This document shows positions 16,225 through 23,656 of a DNA stretch of 64,000 bases, piece by piece. The stretch lies in assembly GCF_017874395.1 (NCBI RefSeq), contig NZ_JAGGLJ010000001.1, positions 62,001-126,000 on the forward strand, written 5' to 3'. The first letter of the stretch is position 1, and each line of letters opens with the position of its first letter. The position numbers were made by a program, and so were the translations under genes. The notes below the pieces were generated by a model. That model had not been told where the DNA came from and ran no database searches. It saw only the letters and a list, made by a program, of their open reading frames with translations. This DNA is from Peptoniphilus stercorisuis. Its GTDB lineage: Bacteria; Bacillota; Clostridia; Tissierellales; Peptoniphilaceae.

Positions 16225-16971
16225 ATGAATGAAACTATAAAGAAACAATTAAATCACAGAACAATTCGAGAATTTGAAGATAGAGAAGTAAGTGATGAAG
16301 TTTTAAAAACTCTATTAGATGTATTAAATAAAACTGCAACATCAACTGGAATGCAACAATATTCTATAATTAGAGTAAAAGATATAGATAAAAGAGAAAA
16401 ACTTTCTAAAATTGCAAATCAAGAATATTTAAAAAGATGCCCTGAACTATTTGTTTTTATTGTAGATATATATAGAAATAAAAGTATATTAGAAGAAATG
16501 AACTCTAGTGCAAAAACTTATAAAGATATGGATAGATTTTTCCAAGGATTTACAGATGCTTGTCTTGCAGCACAAAATATGACAGTGGCACTTGAATCTA
16601 TGGATATGGGAGCAGTTTATTTTGGATCAATTTTAAATGATTATGACTCAGTATGTGAAATTTTAAATCTTCCTGAATATACTTTTCCTGTTTTTGGAGT
16701 TGGATTTGGATATCCAGCACAAGATCCTCAATTAAAACCAAGAATGCCAATGGAACTTAAAATATTTACAGATGAATATGAAAGATTTGACAATTATCTT
16801 GAAAAAATAAAAGACTATGATGAAGAAATGACTCACTATTATGACACAAGAATGAGTGGAAGAAGATCAGATTCTTTTTCAAAACAAGTAGTAAAACAAT
16901 TTGAAAATATAATAGAACTTAGAAAAGATGTTTTAAAATCAATTGAAAAACAAGGCTTTAATATAAAATAA
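16225..16971 (+). CDS. Nitroreductase family NADPH-dependent flavin oxidoreductase
   Basis: A 248-residue NfsA-like flavoprotein. N-terminal HRTIREFEDREV is the FMN-binding opening, CLAAQNMTVALESMDMGAVYFGSI the central helix, and FPVFGVGFGYPAQDPQLKPRMP the C-terminal FMN loop. The basic residues near RMSGRRSDSF would contact the nicotinamide cofactor in the NfsA/Frp group. Starts 13 bases after the 4Fe-4S gene with AAGGAGAGTT, so co-transcribed. Physiological substrate unknown. Confidence 0.9.
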   Translation: MNETIKKQLNHRTIREFEDREVSDEVLKTLLDVLNKTATSTGMQQYSIIRVKDIDKREKLSKIANQEYLKRCPELFVFIVDIYRNKSILEEMNSSAKTYKDMDRFFQGFTDACLAAQNMTVALESMDMGAVYFGSILNDYDSVCEILNLPEYTFPVFGVGFGYPAQDPQLKPRMPMELKIFTDEYERFDNYLEKIKDYDEEMTHYYDTRMSGRRSDSFSKQVVKQFENIIELRKDVLKSIEKQGFNIK

Positions 16972-17000
16972 AAATAACCACCTTAGGTGGTTATTTTTTT
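16971..17000. terminator. Bidirectional terminator
   Basis: AAATAACCACC / GGTGGTTATTT hairpin with TTA loop and T7, between the convergent nitroreductase and membrane protein genes. Confidence 0.85.
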
Positions 17001-17712
17001 ATAAGTTAACTTGTCCATTAACTAATTTATTTTCTTTATTAGCTTTTAAAAGAATATCTTTAAGTTCTTTTTTAGATTTTTCAGCAGCTACTGAAATTCT
17101 AAAATTACCCTCTTCATCTTTACCTTTTATTACTAGAGAATCTTGTTTTTTGTCATTATAGATATTTTTAATATCTTCATATTTAAAACTATGAACTCCC
17201 ATTACAAATCCATCTTCATACTCTCCAATAAGAGTTGCAAATTTTTCTTTACCAAATTTAAAAGGTCCTTTTTCTCTCATATTATAAATTTTAGTACTAT
17301 CAGTTTCATTTTCTTCTGGAAATTGCCCAGAATTTAAATTAAGTAAATAAGCTATTAAAATTACAATAAGTATATATACACTAGTAAATCTGTTTAAAGT
17401 TTGATTGTCTCTAATAAATATTTGTTGAGTAAAGTATAAGTTTATAAATATTAAAAAACTATAATAAACAATTAAATTTACGAAAAATGTCATTTTTTGC
17501 ATTTTAAGTTTTTTTAATTTAAATACTTTTGTGTACTGAGAGCTAAGCTCAGAAACAGTAGTTATAAATAAAAAGTTTATTACTGCCCATAATACATAAA
17601 GCATTCCAGGAGATAGCATATAGGGACTTGGTCCAAAGGCCCTTTGCACAACTGCAGGAATACCACAAGAAATTAGTACGACAATTCCAACTTTGATGTT
17701 TTCTTTATTCAT
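16999..17712 (-). CDS. Membrane protein of unknown function
   Basis: A 237-residue protein with about four membrane helices in its first 135 residues (about 8-25, 35-55, 80-100, 114-132) and a soluble C-terminal domain of about 100 residues. The tail has a PH-like pattern: FKFGKEKFATLIGEYEDG, FKYEDIKNIYNDK and SLVIKGKDEEGNFRISVAAEKSKKELKDIL. Such soluble tails resemble the DUF5673/bPH-like group, but I cannot assign it firmly. ATG follows TGGGAGGATTAAT. Monocistronic on the minus strand. Confidence 0.65.
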   Translation of the reverse strand: MNKENIKVGIVVLISCGIPAVVQRAFGPSPYMLSPGMLYVLWAVINFLFITTVSELSSQYTKVFKLKKLKMQKMTFFVNLIVYYSFLIFINLYFTQQIFIRDNQTLNRFTSVYILIVILIAYLLNLNSGQFPEENETDSTKIYNMREKGPFKFGKEKFATLIGEYEDGFVMGVHSFKYEDIKNIYNDKKQDSLVIKGKDEEGNFRISVAAEKSKKELKDILLKANKENKLVNGQVNL

Positions 17713-17862
17713 ATTAATCCTCCCATAAGTCTAAAGGAGATTATATCACAGCTTTAAGATAGAATAAAAGTTAAAAAAATTTTATTTAGAAAAGTTTAAA
17801 TTTTAAAACACAGGGTAATATTATAATAACACTTGTGAATGTAAAATAACTTAATATCTTAA
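17713..17862 (+). promoter_or_regulatory. Upstream region of the amphipathic-peptide array
   Basis: Contains a good -10 hexamer TATAAT at 17822-17827 about 40 bases before the first unit of the array. The -35 region is AT-rich with no close match to TTGACA. No gene seen. Confidence 0.4.
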
Positions 17863-18032
17863 GGGTGATACCAATGAAAGATTTAAAGAAGCTATAACTG
17901 TATTTATGAAAGATTTGGGTGATACCAATGAAAATTTTAAAGAAGCTATAACTATTTTATGAAAGACTTGGGTGATACCAATGAAAATTTCAAAAGGGAT
18001 ATTGCTTAGGGTATAAAGGAAAGGTGATTCCA
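17863..18032 (+). repeat. Three degenerate tandem units of a short peptide gene
   Basis: Unit starts GGGTGATACCAATGAAA recur at 17863, 17917 and 17970, with a diverged fourth at 18022, so the spacing is 54, 53 and 52 bases. Each unit has a ribosome-site-like GGTGAT, ACCA and an ATG (17874, 17928, 17981). The three ATGs read only MKDLKKL, MKILKKL and MKISKGILLRV. In another frame the first two units read as an open 18-residue repeat GDTNE(R/N)FKEAIT(V/I)..., which aligns with the C-terminal part of the intact peptide downstream. They look like tandem duplicates with one-base slips in A-runs. Confidence 0.6.
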
Positions 18033-18098
18033 ATGAAAAGTGAATTTAAAAACCTTTCTAAGGCGATTAGAAAGGTACTCAAAGATATCATAGGATAA
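18033..18098 (+). CDS. 21-aa cationic amphipathic (PSM-like) peptide
   Basis: The last and only intact unit of a tandem array. ATG preceded by AAAGGTGATTCCA. The peptide starts MKSEFKNLSKAIRK, continues VLKD and ends IIG. It has six Lys/Arg and two acidic residues and places F5, L8, I12, V15/L16 and I19/I20 on one face of a helix. This size, lack of signal peptide, charge and helix pattern resemble staphylococcal alpha-type phenol-soluble modulins, so a membrane-active secreted peptide is possible. It could also be a small regulatory peptide. No exporter is next to it. A terminator follows at 18188. Confidence 0.6.
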   Translation: MKSEFKNLSKAIRKVLKDIIG

Positions 18099-18186
18099 TT
18101 TGAATATTTTTGTAGCTAAATGCTAAAAGCCTAAACACTTTGTTTAAAAATTAGAATATGATAAATACAACTAAATATAGAAATAA

Positions 18187-18212
18187 GGACTAACTTATGT
18201 TAGTCTTTTTTT
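18187..18212 (+). terminator. Terminator of the peptide array
   Basis: Perfect stem GACTAAC (18188-18194) / GTTAGTC (18199-18205) with TTAT loop and T7. Confidence 0.85.
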
Positions 18213-18270
18213 ATGCAAATAAATGACTATAGTTCATATAAAATCCTTTATAAATATGTAAATGCAACTG

Positions 18271-18299
18271 TTGACAGAAATGACTGCTAAGAATATAAT
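18271..18299 (+). promoter_or_regulatory. Consensus sigma-A promoter of the lipoprotein gene
   Basis: TTGACA at 18271-18276, 17-base spacer, TATAAT at 18294-18299, both hexamers perfect. It lies downstream of an alternative upstream start codon, which fixes the true start at 18343. Confidence 0.85.
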
Positions 18300-18319
18300 G
18301 TGTATATGTTACATACACA
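18299..18319. promoter_or_regulatory. Inverted repeat at the transcription start
   Basis: TGTGTAT (18299-18305) and its complement ATACACA (18313-18319) around a 7-base centre, directly after the -10 hexamer. Position over +1 suits a repressor operator; a 5' RNA hairpin is the alternative. Confidence 0.45.
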
Positions 18320-18342
18320 GTTGTGTTAATAAGGAGGATAAA

Positions 18343-19863
18343 ATGAAAAAAAGATTAATGGCAGTTTTAATGATTGCTGTAATGATGTTTTCTTTAGTAG
18401 GATGTAGTCCAAATATGATGAGCTATTCTAAAGAATTACAAAGAGTTTCACAATGGGAAGGCACATCAATAGATGCAAAGGCAAATATTGAAGTTGAAGT
18501 TAAAGATGAAAAAGCAATTAAATTTAGTATTCCAATGGAATTAAAAGGAAAATCTAAAGGGCAAAATCTTGTGCAAATGAATATGAAAATGGATCTTAAA
18601 GCTATAAAATCTATGGCAAAAGAACTAGGAGAAGAAATTCCAGTAAGTATTCCAGATGAAGTTAATATGAATATTTTTGCAACAAATGAAAAAGCATATA
18701 TAGAAAAGAAATTTTTTACAGATATGCTAGGAGATGAAGCTTCAGAAGAACTTAAAAATATAAAAGAAGATTATTTAGCTATTAATATAGGTGCAAATTC
18801 AATGCAAGGTGCAAATACGATTGACCAAGCAAAAATTGAAACAATTACAAAATATATGCAAAGTAAAGAATTTGAAGCAGAAATTTTTGGGATTGTAGAA
18901 AAAGCATTTAAAGGATTTAAGCCATCTACAGATGTAAAAGTTAAAGACAATACTTATTCCTATGAGGCAAGTATTAATGATATTGTAAAAGATTTTAATA
19001 ATGCAGTAGATAGTGTTGTAAATAACTATTCGGAATTTGAAGAACCAATTATAGAATTAATGAAAAAATTTGAAATGCCAATTGAAAAAGAAGATTTAAA
19101 AGAAATGGTTAATTCTTATAATAAAGAAAAATTTGAAGAACAAACTAAACTTGTAGAAGAAACATTAAAAGGATCAAAAATTTCTTCAAAAACAACATTT
19201 GATAAAGATTCATATACTCAAGAAATTAAATATCTTTTAAATGTAGAAAATATGGTTAGTATGAATATGACTATGACTACTAATTCTAAAAAAGTAGATA
19301 ATGTTGAAATTACTCTTCCAACATCAGTAAAAGAAATTACAATGATGGAATACTTTACAATGATAAGTGGAATAAGTCCACAAGAAATATCAGGACCAAT
19401 GATATTTGTAAAAGTAAATGGAGAAGAAATTTATTTTGAAGATCAAGAACCAGTACTAAAAGAAAATAGAACTTTAGTACCAGTAAGAGCATTACTTGAA
19501 AATATTGGAGCAGAAGTTAAATGGGATCAAAAAGCTCAAAAAGTAAGTGCTAAAAAAGATGATATGGATATAGAACTTATTATTGGATCAAAAGTAGCTA
19601 AGGTAAATGGGAAAGAAGTAAATCTTGATGTACCAGCAGAAGTATTAAATAATAGAACTATGATACCACTAAGATTTATTTCAGAAAACTTAGGATATAA
19701 AGTTAAATTTGATAATGAAAATTCTCCAATATATATGATTGATATATATAATATTAGTGATGAAGAACTAGCTAAAAAAGAAGAAGAAAAATTAAAAGAA
19801 TTAGAAGCTATGTTTGCAGATGAAAAAGAAGAACAAATTGCAAAAGAAGAAGTAGCAAAATAA
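18343..19863 (+). CDS. Lipoprotein with C-terminal copper amine oxidase N-terminal (CuAO_N1) domain
   Basis: Start set at the ATG at 18343 with AAGGAGGATAAA ahead, because the longer frame begins upstream of the promoter; this gives 506 residues. Signal peptide MKKRLMAVLMIAVMMFSLVGC has a lipobox LVGC (Cys about 21). The middle (about 30-360) resembles the substrate-stalk or DUF-type lipoprotein body and has no named motif. The C-terminal domain has MIFVKVNGEEIYFEDQ, ENRTLVPVRALLENIGA, VKWDQ and NNRTMIPLRFISENLGYKVKFD, a cell-wall-associated stalk-like fold. Ends with an acidic Lys/Glu tail. A smaller relative lies 0.7 kb downstream. Confidence 0.85.
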   Translation: MKKRLMAVLMIAVMMFSLVGCSPNMMSYSKELQRVSQWEGTSIDAKANIEVEVKDEKAIKFSIPMELKGKSKGQNLVQMNMKMDLKAIKSMAKELGEEIPVSIPDEVNMNIFATNEKAYIEKKFFTDMLGDEASEELKNIKEDYLAINIGANSMQGANTIDQAKIETITKYMQSKEFEAEIFGIVEKAFKGFKPSTDVKVKDNTYSYEASINDIVKDFNNAVDSVVNNYSEFEEPIIELMKKFEMPIEKEDLKEMVNSYNKEKFEEQTKLVEETLKGSKISSKTTFDKDSYTQEIKYLLNVENMVSMNMTMTTNSKKVDNVEITLPTSVKEITMMEYFTMISGISPQEISGPMIFVKVNGEEIYFEDQEPVLKENRTLVPVRALLENIGAEVKWDQKAQKVSAKKDDMDIELIIGSKVAKVNGKEVNLDVPAEVLNNRTMIPLRFISENLGYKVKFDNENSPIYMIDIYNISDEELAKKEEEKLKELEAMFADEKEEQIAKEEVAK

Positions 19864-19866
19864 TAG

Positions 19867-19891
19867 AAGGCCACGAAAGTGGTCTTTTTTA
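19867..19891 (+). terminator. Terminator of the lipoprotein gene
   Basis: GGCCAC / GTGGTC stem with GAAA loop and T6. Confidence 0.85.
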
Positions 19892-19931
19892 TTGTGTGGA
19901 TATAATTAAAGGTATGTTGGAAGGAATTTAT

Positions 19932-20455
19932 GATTGTGAAGATATATAGATTGTATGCTGAGCGTTGAGGACAACGCTCCTTACAATATCAACCTACATT
20001 TCAAAATTATTATTGTAAAGAGATTTAAATGTGCGGACCTATTTGTAGGGACGGTTGTCGTGAGCCATCCGTTCAAGATTGTATGTATTAAAAATATCTT
20101 TGAAGGATAAGGGTTTTAACTAATCTTTAATTGTGTAGATATATACATTGTATGCTGAGCGTTGGGGACAACGCTCCTTACAATATCAACTGACATTTCA
20201 AAATTATTATTGTAAAGAGATTTAAATGTGCGGACCTATTTGTAGGGACGGTTATCCCTAACCGTCCGCTTAAATTGTATGTATTAAAGAAATCTTTGAA
20301 TGATAAGGGTTTTAACTAATCTTTAATTGTGTAAATATATGCATTGTATGTTGAGCGTTGGGGACAAAGCTCCTTACAATAAAAAGATTTATATGTTCGG
20401 ACCTATTTGTAGGGACGGTTGTCCCTAACCGTCCGTTCAAGATTGTATGTATAAA
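19932..20455. repeat. Three tandem copies of a ~197-bp two-hairpin repeat
   Basis: TTGTATG(C/T)TGAGCGTTG begins at 19951, 20148 and 20344 (spacing 197 and 196). Each copy has hairpin A (GAGCGTT...AACGCTC, broken in copy 3) and hairpin B (GGACGGTT...AACCGTCC, imperfect in copy 1 and complete in copies 2-3), joined by conserved AT-rich linkers. Copy 3 has lost about 40 bases between the hairpins. The hairpin parts are clearly richer in GC than the surroundings. No ORF spans it. It looks like a dispersed REP/MITE-type element amplified in tandem. Confidence 0.75.
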
Positions 20456-20573
20456 TACATTTGGAACTAATTTATAATTATCAAATATTATGCTTTTAAT
20501 GAATTTTATATTGAATTTATAATTTATATGATAAACTAAATCTAGATAAAATTTAAATTTTTAAGGAGGAAAT

Positions 20574-21194
20574 ATGAGAAAGAGTTTAAAGGTTTTAGGT
20601 TTAAGTGCGTTTTGTTTTATGTCTATGATAATTGCTCCAAATATTTCATATGCTGCTGAGGCTGTGTCTTTAGTTACAGAGGAAGGCTCAGGTGAGATAA
20701 TTGGACAAGCTGATGGACCTACTTCAATTTTTATAGCAGAAAAAAGCAATGTAAATATTTCAGTTTTAATAAATGATGTTGCAATAGATTTTAAAGATCA
20801 AGCTCCTATTATAAAAGAGAATAGAACTTTAGTGCCATTTAGAGCTGTATTTGAAGCAATGGGTGCTGATATTTCTTGGGACAATGCCAATAGAGTTGCT
20901 AGAGCAAATAAAGATGGTGTTGGAATTGCTCTTGAAATTGGAAATAAAAATGCTCTTGTAGGTACTGAAAAGGTAGAACTTGATGTTCCTGCTCAAGTAA
21001 TAAATAATAGAACTATGGTTCCTTTAAGATTTGTTTCTGAAAATTTAGGATATACTGTTGAATTTGACAATCAAGATCCTAAAAACTATATTATTAAAAT
21101 TTCTAAGTCACAGGAACAAATAGAAAAAGAGAAGGAAGAAAGAGAAAAGGAAGTTCAAAATTTAAAAGAAAATATATTTGAACAATTTTTATAA
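20574..21194 (+). CDS. Secreted copper amine oxidase N-terminal domain protein
   Basis: A 206-residue secreted protein: signal peptide MRKSLKVLGLSAFCFMSMII with a likely cut after ISYAAEA (about residue 25). One CuAO_N1 domain: NVSILINDVAIDFKDQAPIIKENRTLVPFRAVFEAMGADISWD and INNRTMVPLRFVSENLGYTVEFD. The C-terminal tail is a charged coiled-coil-like stretch (EQIEKEKEEREKEVQNLKEN). ATG follows AAGGAGGAAAT. It shares its domain with the lipoprotein at 18343 and may have the same role on the cell surface. Ends with its own terminator. Confidence 0.85.
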   Translation: MRKSLKVLGLSAFCFMSMIIAPNISYAAEAVSLVTEEGSGEIIGQADGPTSIFIAEKSNVNISVLINDVAIDFKDQAPIIKENRTLVPFRAVFEAMGADISWDNANRVARANKDGVGIALEIGNKNALVGTEKVELDVPAQVINNRTMVPLRFVSENLGYTVEFDNQDPKNYIIKISKSQEQIEKEKEEREKEVQNLKENIFEQFL

Positions 21195-21219
21195 AAGGCA
21201 CTTTGGTGTCTTTTTTTTA
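21193..21219 (+). terminator. Terminator
   Basis: AAAGGCAC / GTGTCTTT hairpin with TTTG loop and T8. Confidence 0.85.
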
Positions 21220-21319
21220 TGTAAAATTAAAATTGTTTTAAAGTAAAAGTTTTTTTAGTATTAATATTTATTATATTATACATATAAATTTTAATCTTTA
21301 TTTAGTACATTATTTCATG

Positions 21320-21660
21320 GGTATTAATACCTTTCCACAAAAAAGTATGTTCAGAATATTGTTGATAATGTGCATAACTTTGGGGATAAGCTTATAATCA
21401 AGGCTTAAAGCTGTTTATAGTTATTTTTTAGTAAAAACTAAGATGAATGGCATAGAATAGAGGTTTATCAAGTATATTTAATAAACAAAGAAAATAAGTG
21501 TGTAAATTAGAGCTGTTGAGTATGTGCATAACTTTGTTGAAAACTATTGTTTATATATAAAACTGTTGATAAGTTTTATGTTAATTAAATATTTTAAAGC
21601 TAATTTTTCATGAAAATTGTTTACATTGTCTATATTCTGTGGATATTCATTTTTTACAAT
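21320..21660. other. Intergenic cluster of DnaA-box-like 9-mers
   Basis: A gene-free stretch with two exact matches to TTATNCACA, read as TGTGCATAA at 21369-21377 and 21523-21531. One-mismatch forms lie at 21331-21339, 21360-21368, 21381-21389, 21499-21507, 21564-21572 and 21638-21646. A very AT-rich block (about 21545-21610) lies among them. No ORF with a ribosome site. Could be an origin, a DnaA-binding regulatory site, or chance enrichment in AT-rich DNA; dnaA itself is not in the window. Confidence 0.45.
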
Positions 21661-21685
21661 AAAAAAATCCTATTTTCATAGGATT

Positions 21686-23572
21686 TTATTCTTCAAAGCT
21701 AAACCAAATTTCATAAAGTTCTTCTAGCTCAATATTAAGTGCATCTCTTTTGTCTGAAAGTTCATGTACTTTTTCTAAATTTTCATATATTTCTGGGCTA
21801 GAAAGTTCTAAGTCAATTTTTTTAATGTTTTCTTCTATATTGTGGATATCTTTTTCAAGTTTTTCTTTTTCTTCTCGTTCTTTTTTCTTTTTAAGTCTAT
21901 CTTGTCTTTTTAGTTTTTTAATATTGTCTAGTTCAGTTTTAGAGATTATTTCTTCGTCCTCTTCTTCTGTAATTGTTGTTTTTTCAAGATAGTAGTCATA
22001 GTTTCCAAGATATTCATCTATACTATTTTTACTCATTGCAAAAATTTTATTGCAAGTGGAGTTTAAAAAGTATCTATCATGGGATATTGAGATAATAGTT
22101 CCATCGTAAATATTTAGTGCTTCTTCTAAGATTTCTTTAGAGTCTATGTCTAAATGGTTTGTTGGCTCATCTAGTAATAATAGATTAGCACCACGAAGCA
22201 TTATTTTAAGTAGTGAAACTCTACCTTTTTCTCCACCTGATAGGTCACCTATGATTTTAAAGATATCATCACCTACAAAGAGAAATTGTGCTAAGTATCT
22301 TCTTATTTGAAAGTGATCAAGTGTTGGATATTCGTCCCAAATTTCATCTATAATTGTCTTTTCATCACTTAGATTTTCCATTTCTTGATCAAAGTAGGCA
22401 ATATTTACATTTGATCCAAATTCTACACTTCCACTTGTTGCTTCTAATTTTTCTGTGATTATTTTAAATAGTGTAGATTTACCTACTCCATTTGGTCCAA
22501 TAATTCCAACTTTATCTTTTTTATAGACCATAAAGTTTATATTTTGAAATATTAAGTTGTCATCATAGGCTTTTTCTAAGTCTGTCGCTTTTAAAACTTC
22601 ACGTCCTGATTCATATTTTGGAGCAAATCTTATTTGAGTTTTTTTAACTTCTTGTGGTGGTGGAAGTTTTTTCATTTTGTCTAATAGTTTTTGACGTGAT
22701 TTACCCTGTCTTATAAATCTTTCTCTACCAAGACCTAAGTATCTTTCTATTACTGCTTCTTGTCTTTTAATTTCTTTTTGTTGATCTTCATATTGCTTTT
22801 TTAAAAGTTCTATTTGTTTTTTTCGCTCTTTTGCATAGGATGAGTAGTTTCCTTTAAATATAGTTAATTTGTGATATTCAAGTAGAGCTATTTTATTTAC
22901 AACATTATTTAAAAAATATCTATCATGAGATATTAAAATAAGTCCACCTTTAAAGTCTTTTAAATATTTTTCAAGCCAAGATATTGCATTTATATCTAGA
23001 TGGTTTGTAGGCTCATCAAGAAGCATAAGATCAGGTTCTTCTAGTAAGAGTTTTGCAAGGGCAAGACGTGATTTTTGTCCTCCTGATAATTCTTTTACTT
23101 TTTTTTCAAAGTCCTCTTCTTTAAATCCAAGACCTATTAATGTGCCTCGTATTTTAGAAGGGTAGGAATATCCTTCTCTTTCTTGAAATTCTTCTTGGAG
23201 TTTGCCGTATTTATTCATAAGATTTTCTAAATTTTTGCAATTTGGATCTGCAATCTCATGTTCAAGTTTTCTTAAATTCTTTTCCATATTTATTAAATCT
23301 ACAAATATATTTTCACAATCTTTATAAATACTTTCTTCACTTTCAATATGAAGTTGTTGTTTTAAATATCCTATTTTTAAATCTTTTGGCATAAATATAT
23401 CGCCATCATCTTTAGATATTTCTCCAGTTATTATATTAAATAAAGTAGTTTTACCTGAACCATTGTTTCCAATTAAACCAACTTTATCATGTTCTTCAAC
23501 TATAAGAGATACACCATCAAGTACAGGATCTGTAATATAGGATTTTTTAATATTGGATATACTTAATAACAT
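21686..23572 (-). CDS. ABC-F family ATPase (YdiF/YfmM-type)
   Basis: A soluble protein of 628 residues with two ABC domains and no membrane part. Domain 1 has GNNGSGKTTL, KELSGGQKSRLALA and LLDEPTNHLD; domain 2 has GPNGVGKSTL, GDLSGGEKGRVSLL and LLLDEPTNHLD. Between them is a long charged linker (about 235-300) and at the end a coiled-coil tail (about 540-628). This is the layout of ABC-F proteins that act on ribosomes as translation factors or antibiotic protectors. Divergent from rex. A minus-strand hairpin with AAATCC... follows the stop. Confidence 0.93.
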   Translation of the reverse strand: MLLSISNIKKSYITDPVLDGVSLIVEEHDKVGLIGNNGSGKTTLFNIITGEISKDDGDIFMPKDLKIGYLKQQLHIESEESIYKDCENIFVDLINMEKNLRKLEHEIADPNCKNLENLMNKYGKLQEEFQEREGYSYPSKIRGTLIGLGFKEEDFEKKVKELSGGQKSRLALAKLLLEEPDLMLLDEPTNHLDINAISWLEKYLKDFKGGLILISHDRYFLNNVVNKIALLEYHKLTIFKGNYSSYAKERKKQIELLKKQYEDQQKEIKRQEAVIERYLGLGRERFIRQGKSRQKLLDKMKKLPPPQEVKKTQIRFAPKYESGREVLKATDLEKAYDDNLIFQNINFMVYKKDKVGIIGPNGVGKSTLFKIITEKLEATSGSVEFGSNVNIAYFDQEMENLSDEKTIIDEIWDEYPTLDHFQIRRYLAQFLFVGDDIFKIIGDLSGGEKGRVSLLKIMLRGANLLLLDEPTNHLDIDSKEILEEALNIYDGTIISISHDRYFLNSTCNKIFAMSKNSIDEYLGNYDYYLEKTTITEEEDEEIISKTELDNIKKLKRQDRLKKKKEREEKEKLEKDIHNIEENIKKIDLELSSPEIYENLEKVHELSDKRDALNIELEELYEIWFSFEE

Positions 23573-23603
23573 ATTTACACCTCAGACTTTAATTTTATCA
23601 AAT

Positions 23604-23640
23604 TTTACAAATTATGGAAAGCTTGATATAATATTAACAT
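23604..23640 (+). promoter_or_regulatory. rex promoter with overlapping Rex-like operator
   Basis: TTTACA at 23604-23609, 17-base spacer, TATAAT at 23627-23632. The -10 lies inside TTGATATAATATTAACAT (23623-23640), which matches the Rex palindrome TTGTTAANNNNTTAACAA at 11 of 14 fixed positions. This suggests that Rex represses its own gene. Confidence 0.55.
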
Positions 23641-23656
23641 AAAGGGAGGTGCGTCA

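Noticed and set aside
17851-18033. Minus-strand ORF across the peptide array
   Set aside because: No ribosome site on the minus strand, and its repeats simply mirror the plus-strand units.
18262-18342. Upstream start for the lipoprotein
   Set aside because: It would begin before the TTGACA/TATAAT promoter and hide the clear signal peptide start at 18343.
19536-19874. Minus-strand Ser/Phe-rich ORF
   Set aside because: Antisense shadow of the lipoprotein C-terminus.
19932-20455. Possible CRISPR array
   Set aside because: Unit length near 197 bases with internal hairpins and divergent linkers; no short identical repeats with unique spacers and no cas genes.
21320-21660. Firm call of oriC
   Set aside because: dnaA, dnaN and rpmH are absent and gene orientation does not switch here, so I report only a box cluster.
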